A stretch of 64,000 nt of DNA from Neckera pumila (GCA_963969595.1 OZ018410.1:28958913-29022912); one strand, 5' to 3'; counted from the stretch's first letter, positions 35,609 to 46,899 are shown. Made by a program: numbers and translations. The notes: generated from the letters alone by a model not told the origin.

Positions 35609-36240
35609 CCCTTGCCATTTGAGGCGACCGCGGGTTTGGGGCAAGTGTAGGTCAGGGACGAGCGTAGGTCCAGAAAGGCGAGAAACAGGCTCACGGCTGT
35701 CCATTTCTTCTTGCCTTTAGGGCGACCGCGGGTCTGGGGCGACTGTAGGTCTGGGGCAACTGTAGGTCAGGGGCGAGCGCGGGTCTAGAAAGGCGAGAAC
35801 AAGGCTCACGGCTGTCCATTTCTTCTTGCCTTCAGGGCGACCGCGGATATGGGGCGAGTGTAGGTCAAGGTCAAGTGTAGGTTAGGGGCAACCGCGGGTC
35901 CAGAAGGGAGAACAAGGCTTAAGCTTGTCCAATTTTTCTTGCCTTCAGGGCGACCGCGAGTATGGGGCAAGTGTAGGTCAGGGGCGACCGCGGGTCCACA
36001 AGGGAGAACAAGGCTTAGGCTTGTCTAATTCTTCTTGCCATAAGAGGCGACAGCGGGTCTGGGGCGACCGCGGGTCTGGATGGTTTCAATTTAGAAGCCC
36101 ATTCCATTATCCATGCCTACCCGCGGTCGTCTTGTTGGACCTACACTTGCCTTAGGACCCGCGGTTGCCCCATCGAACCCGCGGTCGCCACTAGGAGTGC
36201 GACTTGACCTGCACACGCCCCAGGGCAACCACGGATACTT
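35609..36240. repeat. GCGACCGCGGGTC minisatellite, array 4, higher-order
   Basis: Five ~100-115-bp units start near 35,609, 35,712, 35,826, 35,938 and 36,036. Each has a TTCTTGCC word, two to four GCGACCGCGGGTC-type copies, then AAGGCGAGAACAAGGCT and TGTCCATTTCTTC or related words. From 36,117 the motif is inverted (ACCCGCGGTTGCC). The array lies upstream of the kinase-like gene. Confidence 0.85.
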
Positions 36241-36360
36241 AAGAAGGCCCCGCCCCATCTGAGGTCGCCACTCTTGGCCTTGCGCATCGGCTTTCATCCA
36301 CCTTGAAGTGGCTGAATGCATGCTCGTGGGCCAAGGTGTGAATTTGTAGGGGGGACCATT
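36190..36360 (+). promoter_or_regulatory. 5' region shared by the kinase-like and coiled-coil genes
   Basis: TGACCTGCACACGCCC, CACGGATACTTAAGAAGGC, then CCACCTTGAAGTGGCTGAATGCATGC and GTGTGAATTTGTAGGGGGGA recur in the same order at 41,228-41,395 before paralog 2. This ends about 40 bp upstream of the kinase-like ATG, so it is a probable promoter/5' leader. Confidence 0.7.
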
Positions 36361-36398
36361 TGCAAATTTTTCTTTTGAAGTTTTCGATAGCGGCAACC

Positions 36399-37971
36399 AT
36401 GGCTACTCCGGGGAAGTCCATTTGGGATAGAGATCTTGATGATCCGGCGAGATTCCAGGTGGAAATATCTACAAGTGCATCAACAGGAGGGCCCAATTCT
36501 TCTAAGCCAAAAAAGCCAAAGACAACCCACGAGAAAGATCCAACCTACCCTCCATCTCGTTATTCAAACTTTGCATATCAGGTGTGCTTGGAGTGGTATG
36601 AGGGCCAAACTGTACAAACTTTGGAGAGCAAGTACTTGAGGAATAAAGGGCCAAGCATTGATGCATTGAAGAGGGATTTGGAGACCCTAATTACAAAGAA
36701 GTGCAGAGACTCCACCAATTATGGTGACGTAAATTTGACATACTTTGATCAATTCCAGAAATGGATTGATAATTGTATTCAAGCATGTATATTCAACACC
36801 AAAAAATTGATTGGAGAATTGCGCCTTATAGTGCCTGGATATGTTGAAAGTGATGAGTCCAAGGAGTTTCACAAGCTGATGGAGTGGTGGCAAACAGCAG
36901 CAAAAAAGCTTTCAAAGGGTGAATCGAGAGGGTATGGGTGGCAAATGGACGCTTTGAAGGCTGCATTGTTTCAAGATGGTGGATCATGTGTCTTGTGGAT
37001 CTACTCTACAATGAAGGTAGTTCCCCTCACTGGATATGACAATCAAGGTGGGTATGGAAAGGTGCGCAAGGTATGTTTTGAAGGAATGAATACCATCCCA
37101 CTAACTGTACAATTTGCTGGAAAAGTGTCCAAGGCCCAAAACTTGGGTGCTGCGAGGGTGGAACGGTCTACAGAGGCCTTAGTGTGTTCTTTAAATCACC
37201 CGGCCATCATCAAATTTTTGGCTATCCATGCTGATACAATGGAGGCATATATGTTGTGGTGGAATGGAGGTCATTTGTGCAAATTAATTGGGCTCAATGA
37301 CAAGGTGGTGGCACATGCAAAGTGGCATGAAATTAAATTGGTCAAGGAACTTCGAGATGACCAGAAGAAAGAAATTACTCTGTATCGAAGGAACAGGGCC
37401 AAGTTGGCATGGGCCCTAGTTTATGTGATGAGTCTCATGCACAATTTAGGGGTGCTACACAATAACTTGTCCCCCATGAATATTTTGATCCATTATCCTG
37501 GATATTCAGACGAGGTTATCAACATCGGGATTTGTAATTGGGGAATTGCAAGTCATATTAAGGAAGGAGCCCTTTCGCATTACGGTTATCAAACTGAGAT
37601 TGAAAGGCATGAGTTGATGTCGGGGAAATAGTGGGTGGCTCTAGAGTTGTTCTATCAATATGGGCCACAAAATTCAGCAACAAGTCTTGAAAAGGTTCGA
37701 CCTCAATACCAATATACGGTCAAATCACACTCATTTTCTATTGGGAAATTGTGCAAGCAATGAAGATTGAGAACATTGTTGAAGTAGATCAGGTCATCAG
37801 AACCTATTCCCCCATCAAGATGGTTTAAGGTACTTTGCAATGAAGGTACGGGAGCTTTTTCATGCACAAGTGGATAAAAGAGCAACATGTTCCCAAGTGG
37901 TGGACTTGCTCATGGGTAAACCATGGTTCATGAAGCCCCCCAAATTTGTTTTCTGCGACTCTGTTGTGTAG
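36399..37971 (+). pseudogene. Protein-kinase-like gene, degenerate and broken
   Basis: ATG at 36,399 in a good context (GCAACCATGGCT). Residues 1-200 have no recognised domain. A kinase-like fold then follows: GGYGKVRKV at about 217-225 (glycine loop), LNHPAIIKF near 265, HNNLSPMNIL at 354-363 where kinases have HRDLKPxN, and NIGICNWG at 375-382 in place of DFG. The catalytic Asp is Asn and the DFG Asp is not conserved, so it would be a pseudokinase even if intact. TAG at 37,629 interrupts it. The frame continues (WVALELFYQYG, SFSIGKL), shifts near 37,765-37,815 and ends with KVRELFHAQVDKRATCSQVV and GKPWFMKPP at a stop at 37,969. Its role is unknown. Confidence 0.75.
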
Positions 37972-38390
37972 TAGCATAGGTTGTTACAACTTGTAGTAGA
38001 GTAGTAGGACTATAAATGTTGGCATAGTTGAGTGCCAAGTTTTTTGATATATCCTTATAATTATATAAACATATTTTAATACAAAGTTCTACATTTTTGC
38101 AAAAGTAGAAAGTAATGTGCATGACTTTGCACCTCCCCCCAATTATTTTTTCCATTGAAAATTTTGGCAAATAATAAATTATCTGAATATAGTCCGTTTT
38201 AAGTGAAATTACATATGAGGGCAAAACTCCTTTTGTATTATAACATGTCCAAAGTTCACAGTTCATAATTCTAATTTTATAATTTTTGAAAGTGCTTCTG
38301 AGGATTGCCAAAAACTTTTGGCGTCACTGTGAGTAGTGGAATCTTTAAACTAAGTTCTATTTTGAAAATGTGGATTAAATTTTTTACCTG
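37972..38390. other. 3' flank of the kinase-like gene
   Basis: AT-rich; nothing recognised. Confidence 0.4.
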
Positions 38391-39251
38391 TAAAGGACCA
38401 AGGCATTTCTTCCATGAAAAGACAATGGAAAGTACCATTTCTATTGCAAAGTAAAAAAAAATTTAGAAGTGATTCCTTTTTGCATATCTAACCGTAGGAT
38501 CTTATACTACACTAGTACAAGAATGTGTAGAAGAAATTTCAAAAACTTTCACCACATACATTGCAAGATATTTGCATTGGAAGTGTAATAAAAAGTTTTT
38601 TGGCACCTTTTTCAACTAGAATATTTGGCTTTGAATCTTTTGAACTTATATTTTTTGCATTAAAGATGATGTGTTCCTAGTATTTTATGTTGAGTAGTTA
38701 AGTTGAGAATCTAGGAAAAAAATATTAGGAAAAAAACACTTATTTTTTCTCATTAAATTTTTTTAAAATAACAGTACGTTCAAGATTGAAGGGAACGGTA
38801 CATTGTAAATAGCTTCAAGAAGGAATCCAAACACAATAAGTCAATAATCCCAATGGTTAGATTGTTGTAACATGCAAACTAAATCCTATCTTACAATTAT
38901 TTTGAAAAAATTATTCAATTGCATTAAATAACGAGTTCAATAAATTATTTTTTCAAGAAGATGCTTAGATTGCCCAAGAAAATATGATTGTCTATAACTT
39001 TCTCAGAACTGGTCCAAATAGAATGAATCAAAGCTTCACATGTAGACAAAAATATTGTTTTTTAAGGATTTTCTTGTTTTTAATTTATTTTGACTTTATG
39101 TGATATTCCTTTTGTTGCTCGCCAAACTCTGATTTTTCTTGTTGTACTACAACTTTTGCTTTGGGGCACCGATTGAAATAAAAATTATATATTCACAAAG
39201 CTCTTGCACAATTGCACAACCTCAGAATATCCCAACAAATTCTACAAATAC
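38391..39251 (-). mobile_element. TTAA MITE, type A in reverse, truncated (P10)
   Basis: Begins ACCTGTAAAGGACCAAGGC. It continues through ACCGTAGGATCTTATAC, TTGCAAGATATTTGC and AAAGCTTCACATGTAGACAAAAAT like P9. Similarity fades near 39,251 before the GGTACCTGCCC end, so the right terminus is lost. Confidence 0.75.
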
Positions 39252-39311
39252 TATATGTGTTTTTAGTCTAATTAGAAGTAGTCTTTAGCATGTGAAGTGA
39301 AACACTATAGG

Positions 39312-39365
39312 CCTACGACCCACGGTCGCTGTAGACCCGTGCTACCCTAGACCGACGATTCTAAG
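39312..39365. repeat. GCGACCGCGGGTC motif remnant (array 5)
   Basis: Two or three degraded copies in inverted sense, such as CGACCCACGGTCGC and AGACCCGTGC. Confidence 0.5.
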
Positions 39366-39366
39366 G

Positions 39367-40037
39367 TTTAGCCCCTAAATGCCAAAGGCCTATTTTGAGC
39401 CTCTCTAAATTTGCTTTATATTGAACCAGAAGACAACATTTTGATAAGGCTGATCAACTGTTTTTAAATTGTAACCATGCAAATTCAAACTAGACATATT
39501 AGAGATTATATAGGAAGAGAAAACAGGATAATATCACTTATAAGTTGGAAAATTATAGCGATTGACCATGAGGGTGTTAAACCTATGAAAAAATTTAAAT
39601 TCACTTTTAACAAGTCAAATCTAAAAAGTTGGTGACCCAAAGGATATGAAGTTTAGCAGCCTAATATGAATTCCTTTAATCACTTTATGGCTTCTCAAAA
39701 TGTACTCTACAATTTTTTTAAATGAATTTTGAATGTGATTTTTTCTTCAAGTCCTATTGTATTTGAGGCTCATTTACAAGAGCTCTGAACTCTATAGGAA
39801 GTCAAGATTGCAATGTATACCCTTGCACAAAACCTAGAATAGAAAAATCACTATCATTTATTTGGAAGATTGGATGTTTGATGATGAAACTAAACTTCAC
39901 GAAGACTCTTTCAAAAATATTTATTTTTATAAAATAGAAAAATAATTAGGTTTTAATTAGCTTCAAAGTTATGAAAAAAACAAAGGGCCATTGAATCATG
40001 CACTCCCCATTTTTTTTAAATTTGAAGGGTGCATTAA
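39367..40037 (+). mobile_element. TTAA MITE, type C (C3)
   Basis: Starts TTAGCCCCTAAATGCC. It contains AGACATATTAGAGATTATATA and TGTATTTGAGGCTCATTTAC as in the 27.9-kb copy. The last ~60 bp before P11 do not fit the type C end, so the right boundary is uncertain. Confidence 0.55.
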
Positions 40038-40968
40038 CCCCTAAAGGACCATTGTCCCTTCAGGGGACAAATGCGTTTTTGCGCAGGTACCTATGGGCTG
40101 AAATTTTCTCTTGATTTTTTGAAACTTTTTTGGAAGGTAGAAAATCTGATTAGCTTCGTGGGAATATAATTTTTTCACATTTGGTGCCCAGGAACAAAAG
40201 TTATGACTAAATAAGCTCAAAATAGGGGATGGCGGGCAGCCCGGGCAGCCAAAAAAAAAATAGACAACAATTTGAATTTTTTTTTTATATATTTTTTTTC
40301 TCATAGATTATATTTTTGCCTATCTGGAAAGCTTTGATTCATTTCCTTTGCATTTGTTATGAGAAAGTTATGGACATTCTTGTTTTTTGGGCAATTAAAG
40401 CATCTTCTTGAAAAAAATAACTTCTAGGATGCATTTCTGAATGCAATTTTTCAAATTTTTCATTTTTTTTTTTTTGGAAGGGTTAAGTTTACTTGCTAGA
40501 AAAATCTGACCATTCAGATTAGTGCATTTTAATTCCATCTAAAGTATATGAATATTTTAGATTTTCCCTCTATCTTGTATTTACCTCTAATTAACAATTT
40601 GTAAAGAATGAAAATCAAGCTTTTTTTTTTTTTTTTTTTCCTAGACTCTCAACTCAATTCTCCACTACAAAGATTTAAAGCTCAAAACTCTGTAGTGCAA
40701 AAATTTTAAGTTAAAAATGTTCAAAGTCAAAAAATCTAGTTCCAAAATGTGCTGAAAATCTTGTTTTTTTCACTTGAAAGGCATATATCTTGCAATCTGT
40801 GCGGTCAAAAATTCTGAATTTTTTTCCACACACTCTCATACTAGTTAGGTGTAAGATCCTACGGTTAGATGTGAAAAAAAAATTTCAAATTTTTTTACTT
40901 TTTGCTATAGAAATGACAGTTTTGAATGTTTTTTGGCAGAAAAAGGGCCTCGGTCCTTTAGGAGTTAA
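40034..40968 (+). mobile_element. TTAA MITE, type A (P11)
   Basis: TTAA at both ends, CCCCTAAAGGACC and GGTCCTTTAGGAG, 935 bp. Left arm: TGTCCCTTCAGGGGACA hairpin, then GCGCAGGTACCTATGGGCTG. Non-coding. Flanked on both sides by copies of TGCACTCCCCA and AGGGTGCATTAA words. Confidence 0.9.
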
Positions 40969-41139
40969 TGAATGGTCCACCAAGTCGTGCACTCCCCAAT
41001 GTATTTAGTTATTTTCAGGGTGCATTAACATAAAGGCAAGAACTCATGCAATCCCCACATTTTTTTTAAAAGGGTGTTACACTATATTTTGGTCCCTCGG
41101 GCATTTAAGATTTTTGTGCCTACGTGTGTTTTTCCCAAG

Positions 41140-41285
41140 ACCCGCGGTCGCCCCAACATTCGCGCTCGCACCAATACTCAAGGTCGCCCCAAAACGCGCA
41201 GTCGCCCCCATACCCGTGGTCGCCCCGATTTCGTGACCTGCACGTGCCCTAGAGCGACCTCGGGTACTAAAGGAAGTCGCCTAGA
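41140..41285 (-). repeat. GCGACCGCGGGTC minisatellite, array 6
   Basis: About seven inverted copies such as GACCCGCGGTCGCCCC, CGCGCTCGCACC and ACCCGTGGTCGCCCC, spaced about 20 bp, upstream of paralog 2. Confidence 0.8.
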
Positions 41286-41395
41286 CCGTAAGTTACCACT
41301 TTTTCCTCTGCACATTGTCTGTCAACCACCTAGTGGCTGATTGCATGGACATGAGTTGGGCTTGAGTTTGTAAGGGGATATTATATCCTTTTGCA
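41228..41395 (+). promoter_or_regulatory. 5' region shared with the kinase-like gene
   Basis: GACCTGCACGTGCCC, CTCGGGTACTAAAGGAAG, CCACCTAGTGGCTGATTGCATG and GAGTTTGTAAGGGGATA align with 36,190-36,360. It lies about 230 bp upstream of the paralog 2 ATG. Confidence 0.7.
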
Positions 41396-41623
41396 CCTCA
41401 ATTTTCTCTACGGTCTTACTTGGACATTCACTTCCCGACACATTTCCAAACTTGATTGCCATTGTGAATGTGAAAGATTGCATTTTTGTAAATGTGAAGT
41501 ACAATTTATTTGTAGTTTGACTTGGATATAGTAAGGGCGGCTCCTTCTTGTAATCGACATAGACACAGGGTATATTAGTATTGGTAGTCTAATTTTCAGC
41601 ACCCTAGCACTAGGTCCTAAACC

Positions 41624-43113
41624 ATGGACAACAAGCCACCACCATTGCTCCTTCGTAGCCTTGAAACCCTTATTGCGAAGCAGAGAAAGGAGATTCGCGA
41701 CAAGAATCAACCACGAGCCGGGAAGAAGCACAAAAAGCGTGTAGCAATCTTGACTAATCCCAAGATCAAGGCATTCAAGGGTTGGAGAACCAAATCTGAA
41801 CCTTGGAGTTATGCAACAGTTAATAAATATGTGGATTGGTGCCACATCTCCAAGTTGTTTCCATGGTACCATCATTGTAAACATCTGAGTACCAACAAGG
41901 CAAATCTTGCATACTGCAAGAATATAGCCTTCAAGCGCAAATGCTATGAGGTATGGTTTACTTTGTACTTGGAGAACAAGACGTATCGCAACAATGATTT
42001 TAGTTTCTTTCTAGCCCAAATGGTGTATACAGAATTGATATTGAAGAAGGAGGTGGACTGGACAACTCTAAAGGAGCTTCTTGTTGGAATCCGTCCGGAG
42101 AAAGCCAAATTATTTGAGATAGAATTAACCAACAATTGGCGAACTTTTTTGCAACCCATGAAGCTTGGGAAGTCAATTGTTCCCGATAAACAGGTAGTGT
42201 GGTTGGCAACTTCAAGCAATGATGAGCATACTCATGAATATGACGGTTATTCTTTTGTGAAGATGAAGATATTTCTATGGAGGAAGAGGGGAAGGCATTC
42301 TTGGAAAGAACAAATCAAAAGGGGAAAAGGATTGAGGACCCTATAATAATTGAAGAGGAAAAGGGGAAGGCATTCTTGGGGAGAGCTAATCAGAAGGGGA
42401 AAGGTGTTGAGGACCCTATGACAATTGAAGAGGAAGAGCAAAGTGGTAGTAGAAGTGATTCCAAGGATGATGAAGACATCTTTCTTGCAAAAGTACAAAG
42501 CGCGAAGTTGACTTTGAAAGCCAAGAAAGAAGAATTGAAGAGTTTGAAGGAGGGTGAGGCTAATCATGGCTTTGTGGATGATTTGAAGCTAAAATTGAAA
42601 TCTATAACTAAAGCCATTGAAGAGAATGATAAAGATTTTGATGCCTTCAAGACCAACCGCAATTTGTACTTGAAGAAATATACAAGCGGAAAGGCCTATG
42701 TAATGGATGAGCATATGGTATGGGAGTCAAAACTTAAAACCCTTCAACGTAGACGTCAGGTAGTAGAGCAGAAAAGGCAAGCCATGAATCTTGAAATAAA
42801 AGAAAAAGAAAAAGAATATCTCGATATTGCTGTGCAATATGCCTCACAGACGGACCTTTTGGCTTCAAACCCTACGTATGGAGAGAAGAATGGAGAATTA
42901 CAAACGCTTCGGGAGCTGGTGAAGTTCCATGAAAAACAATTGGCAAGTATGAAAGATGAGGAGCATAAATTGGCTGCTGAATGTGAGTACTATACAGCGT
43001 GGAAGAAGTGGGCTTTCGATACCTTTGGGAAAGAAGATGATTATGATGAAGAAGAAACGCAGCCTGAGCCTAGGATGCCTGAGCCTAGGATGAGTGACTT
43101 CATCATCAGATGA
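41624..43113 (+). pseudogene. Unrecognised GWR/WCHI coiled-coil protein, paralog 2
   Basis: ATG at 41,624. The first frame runs to 42,346 and the second takes over from about 42,255 to the stop at 43,111-43,113, so a single frameshift near 42,250 explains both. The conserved block has FKGWR, WCHISKLFPWYHH, NKANLAYCKN, AQMVYTELILKKEVDWTTLK, matching paralog 1. Downstream is an acidic tandem segment: GKAFLERTNQKGKRIEDP is repeated as GKAFLGRANQKGKGVEDP. A long coiled coil follows (KVQSAKLTLKAKKEELKSL through LETLRELVKFHEK-like heptads). Sequence identity to paralog 1 beyond the N-terminal block is low. Function is unknown. Confidence 0.75.
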
Positions 43114-43270
43114 ATAAGTCACAATTAATCAGGATTATAATTGTAAAAAACATTGCGGGAAAACAATTTTCTTTGATGTAATATACTCTTGTCTTGTGTA
43201 TGTCAAGTAAACAAATGAGTACAATGTTTCAATGGCAATGTACAGACTACAGTGCACATGGTCCAAGCTT

Positions 43271-44216
43271 TGAACCTTTAAAGTTTTATTGTAATATTGT
43301 CCCCTTGGGGACAAGGCAGATTTAGGGCAGGTACCTATGACCTCAATTTTTAAACCCGAAACTTTTTGGAACTTTTCCATAAGATAGAAAAATTGATTAG
43401 CTTTGTAGAAATATAATTTTTATTTCAATTGGAACTTGGTAGCAAAAGTTGTACTACAAAAATCCTCAAACTGGACTTGGCGTATACTCGGTAACTCGGG
43501 TAGCATAAATAATTTTGCAGAAAGTCTAGTTTGTTTTTTTTTTTTTCTCTAAAATAAGAAATTTTTGTCTACATGTGAAGCTTTGATTCATTCCATTTTG
43601 ATATATTATAAGGAAGTTATGGACAATCTTAGTTTTCGGGTTCTTAGAGCATCTTCTTGAAAAAAATAACTTGTGGGGTTCAATTTTGAATGCAATTTTT
43701 ATAAGTTTTCACAATTTTAAAAAAAAAATGTTGCGCTAGCTTGCTAAAACAATGTCACCACTGGGATTATTATATGTCAATAGCATCTAAGAGCTATTAA
43801 TGACTTAGGATTTTATTCAATGTTGGACCTACTTCTACTTAACAAGTTCTGAAAGAATGAAAATCAAGTGTATTTCGGAATTTTTTTTGTAGACTTTCAA
43901 TAGACATCTTCAATAGAAGAAATTTTTAATGCAAAGTCTATAGTGCAAAGTCTTTCCACCAATGCCAATCAAATTTATCTGAAATTGCAGGCTAGTATTC
44001 AATTTTTATTTTCATTTCTTTAAATGCTAATATCTTCCAATATATACCGTCAAACTTCATGAAGTTTTTACCACCTGATCTTTGACAAGTGAAGTACAAG
44101 ATCAAACGGTTAGTTATTTAAAAAATCTTTTTTTGGGGTTCTTGAATAAACACAGCAAAAATGGCAGTTCTGAGTGGTGTTTGACAGGGAAATAGCCTTA
44201 GGACTTTAAGGGTTAA
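43271..44216 (+). mobile_element. TTAA MITE, type A, diverged (P12)
   Basis: The left end has TGAA instead of TTAA, then CCTTTAAAGTTTTATTG and GTCCCCTTGGGGACAAGG. It ends GGACTTTAAGGGTTAA at 44,216. The last TTAA is shared with P13. Confidence 0.75.
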
Positions 44217-45186
44217 CCCCTAAAGGCCCAATTGGCCAAACCATGTTTTCACCAGTAATGCTGTAGAATTGCCATTTCTAGTACAGGTACCAAAGTTTAG
44301 AGCCTAAAACTTTTTTAGACACATTTAACCATAGGATCTTATAATACACTTATTTGAGAAAATGTGGAAAAAAAATTCAGAATTTTTCATCATGTACATT
44401 GCAAGATATTAATGTTTGAATTGACAAAAAACCATTTTTGGTCCCTGTGAAAATCCAAGCAGCTGCACTTCGCAAGGTCATATTTAGATGGAAATATGTC
44501 CTAAATGGTGCTGCTTCTTTGGATTCATTCTTGAAGGCAAGTTGGCTACATGCTTGAAAATTTTCAAATCATTTGGAATTATACCACATGTTATATGTAT
44601 TAAAAAAATAGTAAATAGAAAGACAAAGAAAATGATTCAAAACAATAAATTGTTAATAAATTATTTATGAAATTGGAAATTGCTAATTCCCATGGTTGCA
44701 ATGCTGTAATAAACAATATATAACTTATAGATTTTTTCTTTTTTTGAAATGTTGAAAATTAAACTAGATAAACAAATTCAAAGTTTATTTTAGAGTAGAG
44801 AATGAATAGTTATCCATAACTACACGCAAACTAGAAGTCCTCATAACTTTCATCCCATTCATCAAAATGAAATGACTCAAGACCTAAAACCGCATATATA
44901 GATCAAGAGAACCAATTTCTAATTTCAGTTTTTAAAAGAAATGATTTTTAAAGATCTGACCAGACAAACTATCCACCCTCAAAAAAGAACTACATATTAT
45001 ACAGTAACTTTTTATCCATGTTGTCCAAAGTTATGAAAATTGTTGGGCCTTAAAATTACTCCTCGACCACACATTGTGTATTTGTATAAAAGTTTCAAAG
45101 GAAATAAATGAAAATTCTATTCGTAGCAAGCTGCCCAAAAAAAATCTAGAATGTCCAAAAGAAGGTTTTGGGCCTTTAGGGGTTTA
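44213..45186 (+). mobile_element. TTAA MITE, type B (P13)
   Basis: TTAA-CCCCTAAAGGCCC to GGGCCTTTAGGGGTTTA. The left half resembles the P1/P4 arm and the right half the P2/P4 block (ATCTGACCAGACAAAC). It is back to back with P12. Confidence 0.8.
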
Positions 45187-45559
45187 TAGTCTTGTCTCAT
45201 CATTTGTATAGAGGAAATAGTGGATTAGTGGTATATTAGCCTATTGGTTAATTTGGGGATAAATTGGATTTTTTCTTGTCCCCTTCTCCTTTGACATGGA
45301 ATTATATGCTTATATTTCTTTGTATTTTTTGGAACTAGTAATTGCAATTTCACAAAAAGGTATAAGAGGTTCGTGACTATTGACTAGGTGTAGATATGTA
45401 GTACATTTGTTCATTTATAGACTATATTTCCAATTTTTAGAAATCTTTCGACTTGATGAATGGATGTATGTCCTAAGCACAAGTAACACCACATAAAGCT
45501 TGAAACAGAATTCAATGGACACCGTCCAAAAAATGGTAAAAAATAAAAATTAATTAAAA

Positions 45560-45927
45560 TATTGTTGGATTTATTATGCCCTCAACCTTTTTTAAGGCTA
45601 CATGTAAAGCTTGGCTTTGTTGTACTTAGAGTAATTTTAGAAAAATTTCTGGACAACTTTATTTTTGGGGCACTTTAAGCATTTTTTTTTAAAATTACAA
45701 TTCATGGGAGATTGGGAGTCCTTTTCGGATTTTGAATCCAATTTCAACAAGTCTTCACAAATTCTGTCTTGTAAAATGTGGAATTGTCTTAGTAAATTAA
45801 TCTCACCATTTTTGGGGGGATCTTGGAATCCCATGTAAGAGTTGTTCACAATTCTGGGTCTTTGTGAATCTTGGATACTTGGACCTACTTGTATGCAACA
45901 ATTTTGTAAAAATTCCAAATCAAGTGT
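45560..45927 (+). mobile_element. TTAA MITE, type A fragment (P14), cut by LTR C
   Basis: Contains CATGTAAAGCTTGGC, TCTGGACAACTTTATTTTTGGGG and AATCTCACCATTTTTGGGG, in the order of the type A middle, then stops at the LTR C boundary. No right half was found beyond LTR C. Confidence 0.55.
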
Positions 45928-46892
45928 TGTCACAACACAAGGCAAGCAATTTCCCAGTTATACTACCAAAAACCACTTTAAAGTATAACTAAGTGACTCT
46001 AAAGATCGAACCCACGAGATTCTGTGAATTAGATAGCCTTATTTGGTCTTTAAGCTAAGTCAGTACCTATATTTCCTCTTCCGGTTCAAACACAACAACC
46101 GGAAACACAACAACACCAAGAACTACAATCAGACCCCTTTCCCCTTCTCCGATCCGGTCTACTTTCCGATCCGGTCTGATCAACTTACATCCGCTCTTAC
46201 TACCATCCGGTTTAGTTTTACCTCTGTTTCACCATCACAGGGTTTGCCCCTTTTTTTTTGAGAGTGGCAGGCCCGCCGCTCCTTCCGTGAATTATAGTGG
46301 CTGAAGACCCACTTCTTCCTTCTCCAATTCTCTACACTAATCCGGACCCGGTTTGATCCTTCACAACAACCCAAAAAACTCTCCGGATCACCGGTCACAC
46401 AAGGACCCCCCGTACGATCCTCCCATACTACAACGACCTTAGCGCCACATTCCGTTTGTACAAAGCCAGGTGGCTGCAAGTAAACCCGTCCGTTCCAACA
46501 TCCACTAAAGTTCTTCCGTTTGCCCACTAAGGTAGTGAGATCTCTCAGGAGATCGGACACTCAACCGGATTTCCCGCCTAGGAGTTCTAGCACGACTAAG
46601 GAATCCCTCCCTATCCGCCTAGCCTAACAACGGCTATCTTGCTCAGAATTCTAAACCTTAGAGTTGATGAGGAATTGGAATCCACTCCCAACATTTTCGC
46701 AACCCGCTACTTGCACATAAGATCAAAAACGAGGACGCCAAAGGGAGAAATCACACCCGCACTAGCATGCGCCTTCCTAACTCCTCATCACACAATCCTG
46801 CCACACACGGGAGAGACACGCAACAAGAGGCCAAGAGAAGACGTACACAAAAATGAGGTGAAAAGACTCCCAGCTCCCAAGCAAGGGCTGAC

Positions 46893-46899
46893 TTATATA
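46893..46899 (-). promoter_or_regulatory. Second TATA box of LTR C
   Basis: TATATAA on the minus strand within AAGTTGTATATAAGTCAG, the same position as in LTRs A and D. Confidence 0.6.

Noticed and set aside
20928..45927. LTR B and inverted LTR C as reciprocal halves of one broken LTR
   Set aside because: They overlap in the first part of the embedded ORF and are in opposite orientation, so they are separate copies.
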